Assembly (NCBI RefSeq): GCF_015776785.2
Contig: NZ_LFMD02000003.1
Location: forward strand, 1,968,091 to 2,011,810
Direction: 5' to 3'
DNA length: 43,720 nt
Origin: Kitasatospora sp. SUK 42
Lineage (GTDB): Bacteria; Actinomycetota; Actinomycetes; Streptomycetales; Streptomycetaceae
A program made the translations under genes and the position numbers. Below are positions 18,190-25,765 of the stretch, in pieces; the stretch's first letter is position 1, and every line of letters begins with the position of its first letter. The notes beneath the pieces were generated by a model. That model saw only the letters and a list, made by a program, of their open reading frames with translations. It did no database searches and had not been told where the DNA came from.

Positions 18190-19398
18190 TTACGCGGTGG
18201 GAGCGGGCTGCTTGAGCAGTTCGGCGCGGTAGCGGGCGGCGGCCGCGGAGGCGCTCTGGCCGCCCAGGGCGACGACGCCGACCAGGCGGTCGGCCCGGTG
18301 GTAGCCGACCAGGACGTCCCCGTCGAGGTCGCCGTCCAGGACGCGCACGTCGCCCTTGCCGAGCGCGGGCGCGCCGAAGGACTGGAGGCGGAAGTCGTGC
18401 TGGTCGCTCCAGAAGGTCGGCAGCGGGGCGAACGGCGCGAGACCGGCGTCGGCGCCGGTGAGGTGCGCGGTGAGCACCCTGGCGGCGTGCTTGGCCGTGT
18501 CCGTGGGGATCGACCAGTGCTCGACGCGGCGCGGGACGCCGTCGTACCGGGCGTTGGGGAAGCGCGCGACGTCGCCGACGGCGATCACCTCCGGACGTCC
18601 GCCGACCCGCAGGTGACCGTCGGTGAGCACGCCGTCGGAGAGGTCCAGGCCGTTGCCGTCGAGCCACTCGGTGTTGGCCACGGAGCCGACCGACTCCACC
18701 ACCACGTCCGCGGCGAGGACCCTGCCGTCGGACAGGGCGACCCCGGTGACCCGGTCGTCGCCGTGGAAGGCGGTCACCCCCGTGCCGAGGGCGAAGCGCA
18801 CGCCCCGCTGCTGGTGGCGCCTGAGCAGCGCCCCGGCGAGCAGGTCGCCGAGCGGTCCGACCATGGGCAGCGGCAGCGGGTCGACCACGGTGACCTCGGC
18901 GGCGCCGAGGGCGGTGGCGGTGGCGGCCACCTCGCAGCCGATGAATCCGCCGCCCACCACGACGACGCGCACGCCCGGCCGGGTCAGCGCCTCGCGCAGC
19001 CCCTGGGCGTCGTCCAGCGTGCGGACGGTGTGCCGCCCGCCCGCGGGGCCGGGGCAGCGCAGCCGCCGGGGGCGCATCCCGGTGGCCACGACGAGCCCCC
19101 GGTAGGCGAGGGTCTCGCCGTCGCCGAGCGCGACGACCCGCCGGTCGAGGTCGGCCCGGACGACCGTGGTGCCCAGGCGCCACCGCGCGTCGGAGACGCT
19201 GGCCCGGGGCCGGAAGGCGAGCGAGTCGAAGGACGCCTTGCCCGCCAGGACCTCCTTGGACAGCGGAGGCCGGTTGTACGGCATGTGGGGCTCGTCCCCG
19301 ACGAGGGTGATCGGCCCGTCCCAGCCCGCCGCGCGCAGCTGTTCGGCGGCGCGCAGCCCGGCCATGGAGGCGCCGGCCACGACGATGGGTGCGGTCAC
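18190..19398 (-). CDS. FAD-dependent ferredoxin reductase (P450 electron transfer)
   Basis: Encodes 402 aa of the putidaredoxin/rhodocoxin reductase type. The FAD-binding motif AGASMAGLRAAEQLR (8-22) is followed by PYNRPPLSKEVL (41-51), the NAD-binding VVVVGGGFIGCEVA and VIAVGDVARFPN near the flavin. It should pass electrons from NAD(P)H to the adjacent ferredoxin, whose stop is three nt upstream of this GTG start. The pair is the redox supply expected for the class I P450 at 21334. The start at 19398 gives the canonical N-terminus. Confidence 0.94.
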   Translation of the reverse strand: MTAPIVVAGASMAGLRAAEQLRAAGWDGPITLVGDEPHMPYNRPPLSKEVLAGKASFDSLAFRPRASVSDARWRLGTTVVRADLDRRVVALGDGETLAYRGLVVATGMRPRRLRCPGPAGGRHTVRTLDDAQGLREALTRPGVRVVVVGGGFIGCEVAATATALGAAEVTVVDPLPLPMVGPLGDLLAGALLRRHQQRGVRFALGTGVTAFHGDDRVTGVALSDGRVLAADVVVESVGSVANTEWLDGNGLDLSDGVLTDGHLRVGGRPEVIAVGDVARFPNARYDGVPRRVEHWSIPTDTAKHAARVLTAHLTGADAGLAPFAPLPTFWSDQHDFRLQSFGAPALGKGDVRVLDGDLDGDVLVGYHRADRLVGVVALGGQSASAAAARYRAELLKQPAPTA

Positions 19399-19401
19399 GG
19401 T

Positions 19402-19590
19402 TCAGTCCTCGATCCGGATGGCCTGGAGCGGGCAGACGTCGGCGGCCTCCTCGACGTCGGCGCGCAGGCCCTCGTCGGGGTTGGCGACGTACGCGAGATG
19501 ACCGTCGTCGTCGAAGCGGAAGACGTCGGGGGCGGCGAAGACGCACTGGCCGTGGTCCTGGCACTTGTTCATGTCGACGACGACCTTCAT
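19402..19590 (-). CDS. Small ferredoxin with CxxHxxC cluster motif
   Basis: Encodes 62 aa. Ligands C10, C16 and C54 (CQDHGQC ... CP) with His13 in the place of the second Cys; this CxxHxxC pattern is common in actinobacterial P450 ferredoxins and suggests a [3Fe-4S] or His-ligated cluster. AGGAGG precedes the ATG at 19590. It heads the minus-strand operon and should carry electrons from the next-encoded reductase to the divergent P450. The longer upstream reading frame (to 19743) is GC-rich leader, not protein. Confidence 0.93.
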   Translation of the reverse strand: MKVVVDMNKCQDHGQCVFAAPDVFRFDDDGHLAYVANPDEGLRADVEEAADVCPLQAIRIED

Positions 19591-19729
19591 GGCCGATCCT
19601 CCTGGGACTGTGGGGGAGCGTCGGGAAAGGGGGAGGGAAGGGGGGAGGGAAGGGGGCGCGGGCTCGCGGGGGCCGGGTTCCGGCCGGGGGCGGTGGGCGC
19701 CGAGAGGGCGGTGGACACCGACCGCCAAA

Positions 19730-19747
19730 TCGTTTGATGTCAAATAA
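19730..19747. promoter_or_regulatory. Operator-like palindrome in the ferredoxin/ligase divergent region
   Basis: TCGTTTGATGTCAAATAA; the inner arms TTTGA/TCAAA pair perfectly around TG. It matches the site at 13290-13307 and its TTGACA on the minus strand may be the -35 of the ferredoxin operon. Confidence 0.6.
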
Positions 19748-19789
19748 CATAGGAAGGGCCGGCCTTCCGGTCAAGAGCTATCCGGATGG

Positions 19790-19799
19790 ATAAATTTAT
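19790..19799. promoter_or_regulatory. AT-rich palindrome in the ligase leader
   Basis: ATAAATTTAT is a perfect 10-bp palindrome and an outlier in DNA this GC-rich. It is probably part of a promoter or regulator site for the plus-strand ligase/P450 operon. Confidence 0.35.
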
Positions 19800-19903
19800 G
19801 TGACAGACCCCTTGCGGGAGAGCGGTCGGCGTCCCTACCGTTTGCCACCAGCGAGCGAGCGGTGTCCTGCGCCACCCCGCAGTCCGAAGCCGCCGCCGCA
19901 CCC

Positions 19904-19949
19904 CCTTCCCCCAGTGCCGCGAGCTCTGGGAGGCGCCCCCACTTCCCCC
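19904..19949. repeat. Interspersed hairpin repeat of a type common in Streptomyces
   Basis: CTTCCCCCAG, a CCCAG/CTGGG stem and then AGGCGCCCCCACTTCCCCC resemble the small GC-rich hairpin elements scattered between Streptomyces genes. It sits directly before the AGGAGA of the ligase. The family assignment is from memory. Confidence 0.5.
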
Positions 19950-19960
19950 AGGAGACACCG

Positions 19961-21316
19961 GTGAGCGCATCCGACATCCCGCCCGTCCGCCACCACGTGG
20001 AGCGGCTTGCCGCCCAGGGAATCGACGTGGTCCGGGTGACCTATCCCGACCTCATCGGCACCGAACGGGCCCGGGACGTCCTGCTGGACCACCTGCCCTC
20101 GGCCTGCGAGCACGGCCTCGCCTTCTGTCGCGCCGTCTACCACACCAGCCCCCAGGGCGACGTCGTCCCCGTCGCCGGTGGCCTGGACGCCGGCCTGCCC
20201 GACATCTGCGTGCGCCCCGACCTCGACACCCTGACCGCCCTTCCGTGGGAGCCCGGCGTCGCCACCTGCCTCGGCGACGTCACCGACCCGGCCACCGGAC
20301 GGCCTGCACCCGAGTCGCCCCGCGACCTGCTGCGCGCGGTCGTCGAGCGGTGCGGCGAGTACGGCCTCCGCCCGGTCGTGGGGCCGGAGTTGGAGTACTT
20401 CCTGTGCGACGCGGCCCCCGGGACCCCACAGGGCTGGCGCCGGTACAGCGAGGCCGCGGGCGTCGTCTACACGGCGGGGCTGCGCGCGGACGGCGACAAC
20501 CACCTGCTGCGCACCCTGCGTCTCCTGCGCGACCTCGGCCTCGGCATCACCAACGGCAACCACGAGTTCGACGGCTCCCAGTTCGAGATCAACCTGAACC
20601 ACTCCGGCGCCATGGAGGCCGCCGACCGGGCCTTCCGCTTCAAGGCCGCGGTCAAGGAACTCGCCCGCAAGGAAGGCCGGTTGGCGACCTTCATGGCCAA
20701 GCCCTTCCAGGGCGCCGGCGGATCCGGCTTCCACCTCCACCTGTCCTGCGTGGACGACGAGGGCGGCAACGTCTTCGCCGACCCGTCCGCGCCGTACGGT
20801 CTGAGCGCCACCGCCCGCCACGCGGTGGCCGGGGTCCTCGACCACGCGCCGGCCCTCGCGGCGCTGGCCAACCCGACGGTCAACTCCTACAAGCGCTTCG
20901 GCCCCGACACCCTCGCGCCCTGGCTGATCGACTGGGGGCTGGACAACCGCAGCGCCATGGTCCGCGTCCCGCCGGAGCGCGGCTCCGGCTCCCGCCTCGA
21001 ACTGCGGCTGGGGGACGCCAGCGCCAACCCCTACCTGCTGATCGCGGGGACCATCGCGGCGGCGCTCCTGGGCGTCATCGCGGGCAAGGAGCCCGCCGCT
21101 CCGCTGGAGGGCTACGGCTACGACCCCACCAGGTCCGCCGTCCTGCCGATGTCCCTGCCCGCCGCCCTCGACGCGCTGGAGGCGGACACGGCCCTGACCG
21201 AGGTGCTCGGCGCGGACTTCACCGCCGCCTACCTCTCGTACAAGCGCGACGAGGTCGCACGCTTCCAACGGCACGTCACCGACTGGGAGTTCACCGAGTA
21301 CGCCTACCACCTGTAA
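19961..21316 (+). CDS. Glutamine-synthetase-like gamma-glutamyl ligase
   Basis: Encodes 451 aa. The GS active-site set is present: E143 and E145 (GPELEYF), E209 (QFEINL), H258 and H260 (GFHLHLS), R312 (NSYKRF), R330 and R335 (NRSAMVRVP) and E347, R349 (RLELRLGD). It belongs to the type III/PuuA-GlnA3/GlnA4 branch that couples glutamate to amines with ATP, rather than being the housekeeping enzyme. GTG start with AGGAGA 5 nt before it; a longer upstream frame is leader. The P450 follows 17 nt downstream. Amine substrate unknown. Confidence 0.92.
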   Translation: MSASDIPPVRHHVERLAAQGIDVVRVTYPDLIGTERARDVLLDHLPSACEHGLAFCRAVYHTSPQGDVVPVAGGLDAGLPDICVRPDLDTLTALPWEPGVATCLGDVTDPATGRPAPESPRDLLRAVVERCGEYGLRPVVGPELEYFLCDAAPGTPQGWRRYSEAAGVVYTAGLRADGDNHLLRTLRLLRDLGLGITNGNHEFDGSQFEINLNHSGAMEAADRAFRFKAAVKELARKEGRLATFMAKPFQGAGGSGFHLHLSCVDDEGGNVFADPSAPYGLSATARHAVAGVLDHAPALAALANPTVNSYKRFGPDTLAPWLIDWGLDNRSAMVRVPPERGSGSRLELRLGDASANPYLLIAGTIAAALLGVIAGKEPAAPLEGYGYDPTRSAVLPMSLPAALDALEADTALTEVLGADFTAAYLSYKRDEVARFQRHVTDWEFTEYAYHL

Positions 21317-21333
21317 GACCGAGGAGACCAACC

Positions 21334-22626
21334 ATGACCACCGTGCCGACCGTGCCCTCCGGTGCCGTCCGCGAGCCGATGCCCCTGGACCAGGTGAACC
21401 TGGCCGACCTCGACAACTTCACCGACGGCGTCACGCCGTGGCGGATGTTCCACACCCTGCGCCACGAGGACCCGGTCCACTGGCAGCCGGAGGACGCGCC
21501 CAACTCCGGCTTCTGGTCGGTCACCCGGCACGCCGACATCGCCCGCGTCGACCGGGACGCCGAGACCTTCACCTCGGCGAGGTTCGTGAACCTGGAGGAG
21601 CTCGACGACGACCAGATCAAGAAGCGCGCCTCCATCCTGGAGCTGGACGGAGTCCGCCACCGCGCCCTGCGCAGCGTCCTGCAGCGGCAGTTCGGCGCGA
21701 ACGTCATCAACAGCTACGCCGACTTCCTGCGCGGCCTGACCGCCACCACGCTGGACGCCGCCCTGTCCAAGGGCACCTTCGACTTCGTCAAGGAGGTCTC
21801 CGCCGACTTCCCCATCAACGTCCTCGCCCGGCTCCTGGACGTGCCCCCGGAGGACAACCAGCAGCTCATCGACTGGGGCAACCGCATCATCGGCAACACC
21901 GACCCCGACTACGCCGACGTCCTCCTCCACAGCGAGGAGAGCGAGAAGTACCGCGACCTGCCCTTCCGCTCGCCCGCCTCGCTGGAGGTCTTCGAGTACG
22001 GCCGCGAGCTCGCCCGGCAGCGGCGCGGCGGCACCGGCACCGACCTGATCTCCAGGCTCGTCAACGAGACCCCGCGCGACGGCGTGCCGCTCTCCGCGCA
22101 GGACTTCGACAACTACTTCCTGCTCCTGGTCGTCGCCGGCAACGAGACCACCCGCCACACCATCAGCCACTCCATGCTGGCCCTCCTCCAGCACCCCGAG
22201 CAGCTCGCCCGCCTCCGGGACGACCCCTCCCTCATCCCCGGGGCGGTGGAGGAGTTCCTGCGCTGGGCGTCTCCCGTCTACCACTTCCGCCGCACGGCCA
22301 CCCGTGACGTCGAACTCGGAGGCAAGCGGATCAAGGAGGGCGACAAGGTCGTCATGTGGTTCGCCTCCGGCAACCGCGACGAGGAGGTCTTCGGCAACCC
22401 CTACGACTTCGACGTGGCCCGCCGGGACAACGACCACGTCACCTTCGGCAAGGGCAGCCCCCACCTGTGCCTGGGCAACCTGCTGGCGCGCACCGAGATC
22501 CGCATCATGTTCGAGGAGCTCATCCCGCGCCTGGCGGGCATCAGGCTCGTCGGCGACGTCCCCCGGGTGCGCTCCAACTTCGTGAACGGCATCAAGAAGC
22601 TGCCCGTCGAGGTCACCCTCGCCTGA
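21334..22626 (+). CDS. Cytochrome P450 (class I, CYP124/125/153-like)
   Basis: Encodes 430 aa. I-helix AGNETTR (268-274), EXXR at E307-R310, and heme loop FGKGSPHLCLG with ligand C379. AGNETTR with Asn in the acidic position and the RVRSNFVNGIKKLPV tail recall CYP124/125/142/153 enzymes that hydroxylate alkyl or terpenoid chains. It has GAGGAG upstream and is co-transcribed with the GS-like ligase; the ferredoxin and reductase are divergent next door. It may oxidise the amine or its gamma-glutamyl derivative. Mycobacterial cyclic-amine degradation clusters pair a P450 with a GS-like gene, a known precedent. Confidence 0.93.
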   Translation: MTTVPTVPSGAVREPMPLDQVNLADLDNFTDGVTPWRMFHTLRHEDPVHWQPEDAPNSGFWSVTRHADIARVDRDAETFTSARFVNLEELDDDQIKKRASILELDGVRHRALRSVLQRQFGANVINSYADFLRGLTATTLDAALSKGTFDFVKEVSADFPINVLARLLDVPPEDNQQLIDWGNRIIGNTDPDYADVLLHSEESEKYRDLPFRSPASLEVFEYGRELARQRRGGTGTDLISRLVNETPRDGVPLSAQDFDNYFLLLVVAGNETTRHTISHSMLALLQHPEQLARLRDDPSLIPGAVEEFLRWASPVYHFRRTATRDVELGGKRIKEGDKVVMWFASGNRDEEVFGNPYDFDVARRDNDHVTFGKGSPHLCLGNLLARTEIRIMFEELIPRLAGIRLVGDVPRVRSNFVNGIKKLPVEVTLA

Positions 22627-22643
22627 CGCCGTCACGGCCCCGG

Positions 22644-22678
22644 CCCCCCCGCACCGCCCGCGCGGCGGCGCGGGGGGC
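22644..22678 (+). terminator. GC hairpin downstream of the P450
   Basis: CCCCCCGC (22645-22652) pairs with GCGGGGGG (22670-22677) around an internally foldable GC loop, 18 nt after the P450 stop. No T tract. Confidence 0.5.
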
Positions 22679-22757
22679 TCCGGCGTACGGTGGAGCCGTG
22701 GGATCCGTCCCGCCGGTCCGGAGCAGGGCCGGCCGACCGACCACGGAGGGCACCGTC

Positions 22758-23141
22758 ATGACCGCACGGATCGGCTACCGGCGGATCTACGAGGAGTCCT
22801 CCCCGCAGGACGGGCAGCGGGTGCTCGTCGACCGGGTCTGGCCGCGCGGGGTGCGCAAGGAGGATGCCCACCTGGACGAGTGGCTGCGGGACGTGGCGCC
22901 GTCCACCGAGCTGCGGCAGTGGTACGGCCACGAGCCGAGCCGCTTCACCGAGTTCCGCCGCCGCTACCGCGCCGAACTGCGGGACGCCGGGCACCGCGAG
23001 GCGGCCGGGCACCTGCGCGAGCTCGTCGCCCACGGCGGGGTGACGCTGTTGACCGCCACCAAGGACGTCGACCACAGCCAGGCCGCCGTCCTCGCCGAGT
23101 GGCTGGCCGGGGAGGAGCGCAGGGGCGCGAAGAGGCACTGA
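22758..23141 (+). CDS. DUF488 family protein
   Basis: Encodes 127 aa, matching the DUF488 (YeaO-type) length. RVLVDRVWPRGVRKEDAHLDEWLRDVAPS and WYGHEPSRFTEFRRRYRAEL are the family core, and LLTATKDVDHSQAAVLAEWL ends the domain. No catalytic mechanism is established. GGAGGG is 7 nt before the ATG. It ends 6 bp from the convergent AI-2E gene. Confidence 0.9.
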   Translation: MTARIGYRRIYEESSPQDGQRVLVDRVWPRGVRKEDAHLDEWLRDVAPSTELRQWYGHEPSRFTEFRRRYRAELRDAGHREAAGHLRELVAHGGVTLLTATKDVDHSQAAVLAEWLAGEERRGAKRH

Positions 23142-23147
23142 CCGCCG

Positions 23148-24305
23148 TCACGGCTCCGGGCCGCGCAGTTCGCCGAGCACCGCCCAGGCCACCGACACCA
23201 CCGGCACCGCCACCACCGCGCCCAGCACCCCGGCCAGGACGGCGCCGCCGATCACCGACAGGGCCACCACGACCGGGTGGATCCGCACCGACCAGCCGAG
23301 CACCAGCGGGTGCAGCAGATGGCCCTCGATCTGGCCGATCACCACGATCAGGGCGAGCACCAGCAGGGCGATCACCGGGCCCCGGGCGGCCAGGGCGACC
23401 AGCGCGGCGACGGCCAGCGCGATCGGCGAGCCGATCAGCGGGACGAGCGCCGCGACGAACTCCAGCACCGTCAGCGGCAGCACCAGCGGCACTCGCAGGA
23501 CGGCCAGCGCGATGGCGACCAGGGCGGCGTTGGTCGCCGCCACGATCAGCACGCCGCGGGTGTACCCGGCGAAGGTGCGCCAGGCGGCGCGGCCCGCGCG
23601 GTCCCACACCGGGCGCACCCGGGCCGGGAGTTGGCGCTGCACCCAGCACCACATCCTGTCGCCGGAGTGCAGGAAGAACACCGAGCAGAACACCGCGAGG
23701 GCGAGGCCGGTGAGGAACTCGACGACGGCGCCGGCGCCGCTGAGCGCGGTGCTGAGCAGCGCGGAGCGGTGGGCGGAGAGGAACTCGCCGATCTTGGACC
23801 GCAGGTCGGTGACGGTGCCCGGTCTCAGGCGGAACGGCGCCCCGGTCAGCCAGCGGTCGATCCGCCCGAGGCCGCCGCGCAGCTCGTCGCCCAGCCGGCT
23901 CCACTCGCCGGCGACGGTCGTCCCGACCAGCGCGAGGACCCCGGCGACCAGTGCCACGGAGCAGAGGAAGGCCAGCAGGACGGCGAGCGGGCGGGGCAGC
24001 GACCGGGCCGTCAGGTCGACGAACGGTCGCAGCACCGAGGTGATGACCAGCGCCAGGAACAGCGCGATGACCGGCAGTTGGAGCTGGCCCAGCACCATGA
24101 CGGACAGGTACCCCGTCACCCCGAGGAGGAGCAGCCGCCAGGCGTACCCGGCGGCGGTCCGCAGCCCGGACGGCACCCGCTCCGCCGGTGGGGCGGGGCG
24201 GGCCGGGCGGGTGGAGCGGTGGGGGGTTCGGCGGCCGCCTGGGCGGGAGGCCGGGCGGGCGGCCGCCCGGGGGCGGCGCTCCGGTCCGGCGCGGTTCACT
24301 CCCAC
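23148..24305 (-). CDS. AI-2E family transporter (PerM-like)
   Basis: Encodes 385 aa. A Pro/Arg-rich cytoplasmic N-terminus of about 45 residues is followed by a hydrophobic pair, a soluble loop (about 130-190) and five further membrane segments. EFVAALVPLIGSPIALAVAALVAL and IEGHLLHPLVLGWSVRIHPVVV are typical of the family, whose members include AI-2 exporter TqsA and sodium/proton antiporters. Start GTG 24305 follows GGGAGG. Substrate not readable. It is convergent with the DUF488 gene. Confidence 0.9.
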   Translation of the reverse strand: MGVNRAGPERRPRAAARPASRPGGRRTPHRSTRPARPAPPAERVPSGLRTAAGYAWRLLLLGVTGYLSVMVLGQLQLPVIALFLALVITSVLRPFVDLTARSLPRPLAVLLAFLCSVALVAGVLALVGTTVAGEWSRLGDELRGGLGRIDRWLTGAPFRLRPGTVTDLRSKIGEFLSAHRSALLSTALSGAGAVVEFLTGLALAVFCSVFFLHSGDRMWCWVQRQLPARVRPVWDRAGRAAWRTFAGYTRGVLIVAATNAALVAIALAVLRVPLVLPLTVLEFVAALVPLIGSPIALAVAALVALAARGPVIALLVLALIVVIGQIEGHLLHPLVLGWSVRIHPVVVALSVIGGAVLAGVLGAVVAVPVVSVAWAVLGELRGPEP

Positions 24306-24336
24306 GGGCCGCCTCCCTGGCTGTGGCCGACGGTCG

Positions 24337-24975
24337 TCATGCGGCCCGCAGGCCGGTCAGCGCGTCCTTCGACAGGCTGACCCGGACGAGTGCGGCGGCC
24401 AGCCGGGCGTGCTCCTCCGGTGGGACGAGGGCGCCGAGGCCCCGGGGCGTGTGCGGCAGCCCGAGGTCCTGGGCGGCCCGGCAGGCCCGGTCGTCGAAGT
24501 ACGGGCGCAGCCAGGGCCAGACCGCCTGGACCTCCCGGCAGAAGATGCCCGCGCCGACCGGGCCGATCCGCGGGACCTCCCGCAGGAGGTCCCGCAGGAC
24601 GCCCGGGTCGCCGTCGGCCTCGTCCCGCATCCGGCGGAGGTCGCCGTGCCAGCGGTCGAGGACCAGCCGCGCGCCCTCGCCGAGGGCGGTCGCGGTGCTC
24701 TCGTCGTACCGGACGTAGTGGGCCCGGCCGAGGGCGTCCACCCGGTCCTGCCAGGTGGAGTCGGCCATCGCCCGCGGTGTCCGGAACCCGGCGGCGGACA
24801 GCTCCCGGGCGGCCCTGGTGGCCGTGCCGGCGCTGATCCGGATCGAGCAGAGGACGGTGAGGACCAGCAGCCGGTACAGGGGCGAAGGCTGGTCGCGCAG
24901 CCTGATCCCGGCCTCCTCGGCGTACGTCCGGCCGTGTTCGGACAGCAGCCTGGAGGTGATCGCGTCGACGGTCAT
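24337..24975 (-). CDS. HhH-GPD superfamily protein (EndoIII-like)
   Basis: Encodes 212 aa. The helical base resembles endonuclease III: SPLYRLLVLTVLCSIRISAGTATRAARELSAAGFRTP and the hairpin VPRIGPVGAGIF (134-145), followed by YFDDRA with D161 where the catalytic Asp is expected. It lacks the Lys that nicking glycosylases carry in the hairpin and the four-Cys FeS loop, so it is either a monofunctional or an inactive relative. GGGAGG lies upstream. A DNA-binding role is likely, the glycosylase role uncertain. Confidence 0.72.
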   Translation of the reverse strand: MTVDAITSRLLSEHGRTYAEEAGIRLRDQPSPLYRLLVLTVLCSIRISAGTATRAARELSAAGFRTPRAMADSTWQDRVDALGRAHYVRYDESTATALGEGARLVLDRWHGDLRRMRDEADGDPGVLRDLLREVPRIGPVGAGIFCREVQAVWPWLRPYFDDRACRAAQDLGLPHTPRGLGALVPPEEHARLAAALVRVSLSKDALTGLRAA

Positions 24976-25029
24976 CTCCCGGCGCCTCCCATCGGCGTAC
25001 GCCCTCTCCCGCGGCTCCGGTGAGCCGCG

Positions 25030-25254
25030 CTACCGGTCGGCTGCCGCCAGCGTCTCGCGGACGGTGACCAGGCAGGGGTCGCAGTAACGGTCCGGCAGCG
25101 TCGGGCCGGTGCCGTCCACCGCCGGTGTGATGCGTTGGGATGGTTCGAGGAACCGCCCGCAGAGTGAGGACGTCGAACCGTCCTTCGCCATGACGTGCCA
25201 CACCACGGAGGGCGGGGATATCGCAGGGTCGTGCTCGGCCCACATCTCGTACAC
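25030..25254 (-). CDS. Small cysteine-containing actinobacterial protein
   Basis: Encodes 74 aa from a GTG with GGAGGA 7 nt upstream. The layout WHVMAKDGSTSSLCGRFLEP ... YCDPCLVTV matches small Streptomyces proteins with one Cys followed by a C-x2-C pair, suggesting a small zinc site. The much longer reading frame through 26010 in this frame is the shadow of the adjacent MFS gene. Function unknown. Confidence 0.75.
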   Translation of the reverse strand: MYEMWAEHDPAISPPSVVWHVMAKDGSTSSLCGRFLEPSQRITPAVDGTGPTLPDRYCDPCLVTVRETLAAADR

Positions 25255-25419
25255 GGGACTTCCTCCGGATCGCCGGGGTTCGGTCACTCCCATGCAAGCC
25301 TGGGGCCCCCCGAACGGCCACCGGGCCGGGCCCGGTGGGATGGTTGTGCGCCGACCGGGCCCCCGCAGGGCCGTTCGGGGGATGCCGGGGGCGCGCGGCG
25401 GGCGCCTTAGCATGGCCGC

Positions 25420-25758
25420 ATGTACGACGACGGTCTGGTGGTGTGCACCGAGCGGGAGCTGGTCATCCGGCGCTACTACTTCCCGTTCGGTTTCGCCAAG
25501 CGCATCCCGTACGGGCGGATCCGCGGGCTCCGGCGGGTGCCGCTGACGCTGTTCAGCGGGCGGTGGCGGATCTGGGGCTCCGGGGACTTCACGCACTACT
25601 TCAACCTCGACCCGGGGCGCCCGCACAAGGACGTCGCCTTCGTGGTCGACCTCGGCGGGCGGGTCAAGCCGGTGATCACCCCGGACGAGCCGGAGCACCT
25701 GGCCGCCGCGCTGTCCACGCACGGGATCGCGGTCACCGGGGCGACCGGCCGGGGTTGA
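25420..25758 (+). CDS. Small PH-like hypothetical protein
   Basis: Encodes 112 aa, mainly beta (ELVIRRYYFPFGFAKRIPYGRIRGLRRV ... RWRIWGSGDF) with a C-terminal helix (PDEPEHLAAAL), consistent with a bacterial PH-like fold. There is no signal peptide. No Shine-Dalgarno is visible before ATG 25420; an ATG at 25412 is out of frame. It is divergent from the small Cys protein and convergent with the MFS gene. Function unknown. Confidence 0.72.
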   Translation: MYDDGLVVCTERELVIRRYYFPFGFAKRIPYGRIRGLRRVPLTLFSGRWRIWGSGDFTHYFNLDPGRPHKDVAFVVDLGGRVKPVITPDEPEHLAAALSTHGIAVTGATGRG

Positions 25759-25765
25759 GTGCGGC

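Larger units (their letters stand above)
19591..19960. other. Divergent control region between ferredoxin and ligase operons
   Basis: A 370-bp gene-free stretch. From left to right it contains a G-rich run (19615-19655), the palindrome at 19730-19747, AT-rich patches with GGAAGG/CCTTCC (19752-19768) and ATAAATTTAT (19790-19799), a weak plus-strand promoter candidate TTGCGG (19812) with TACCGT (19836), the hairpin repeat at 19904-19949 and AGGAGA before the ligase GTG. Confidence 0.6.

Noticed and set aside
17620..19737. 705-residue plus-strand frame
   Set aside because: Shadow of the ADC-like and ferredoxin reductase genes.
9525..22626. Antibiotic biosynthetic cluster because of the P450 and ligase
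   Set aside because: No PKS, NRPS, terpene or RiPP core genes; the gene set is catabolic.
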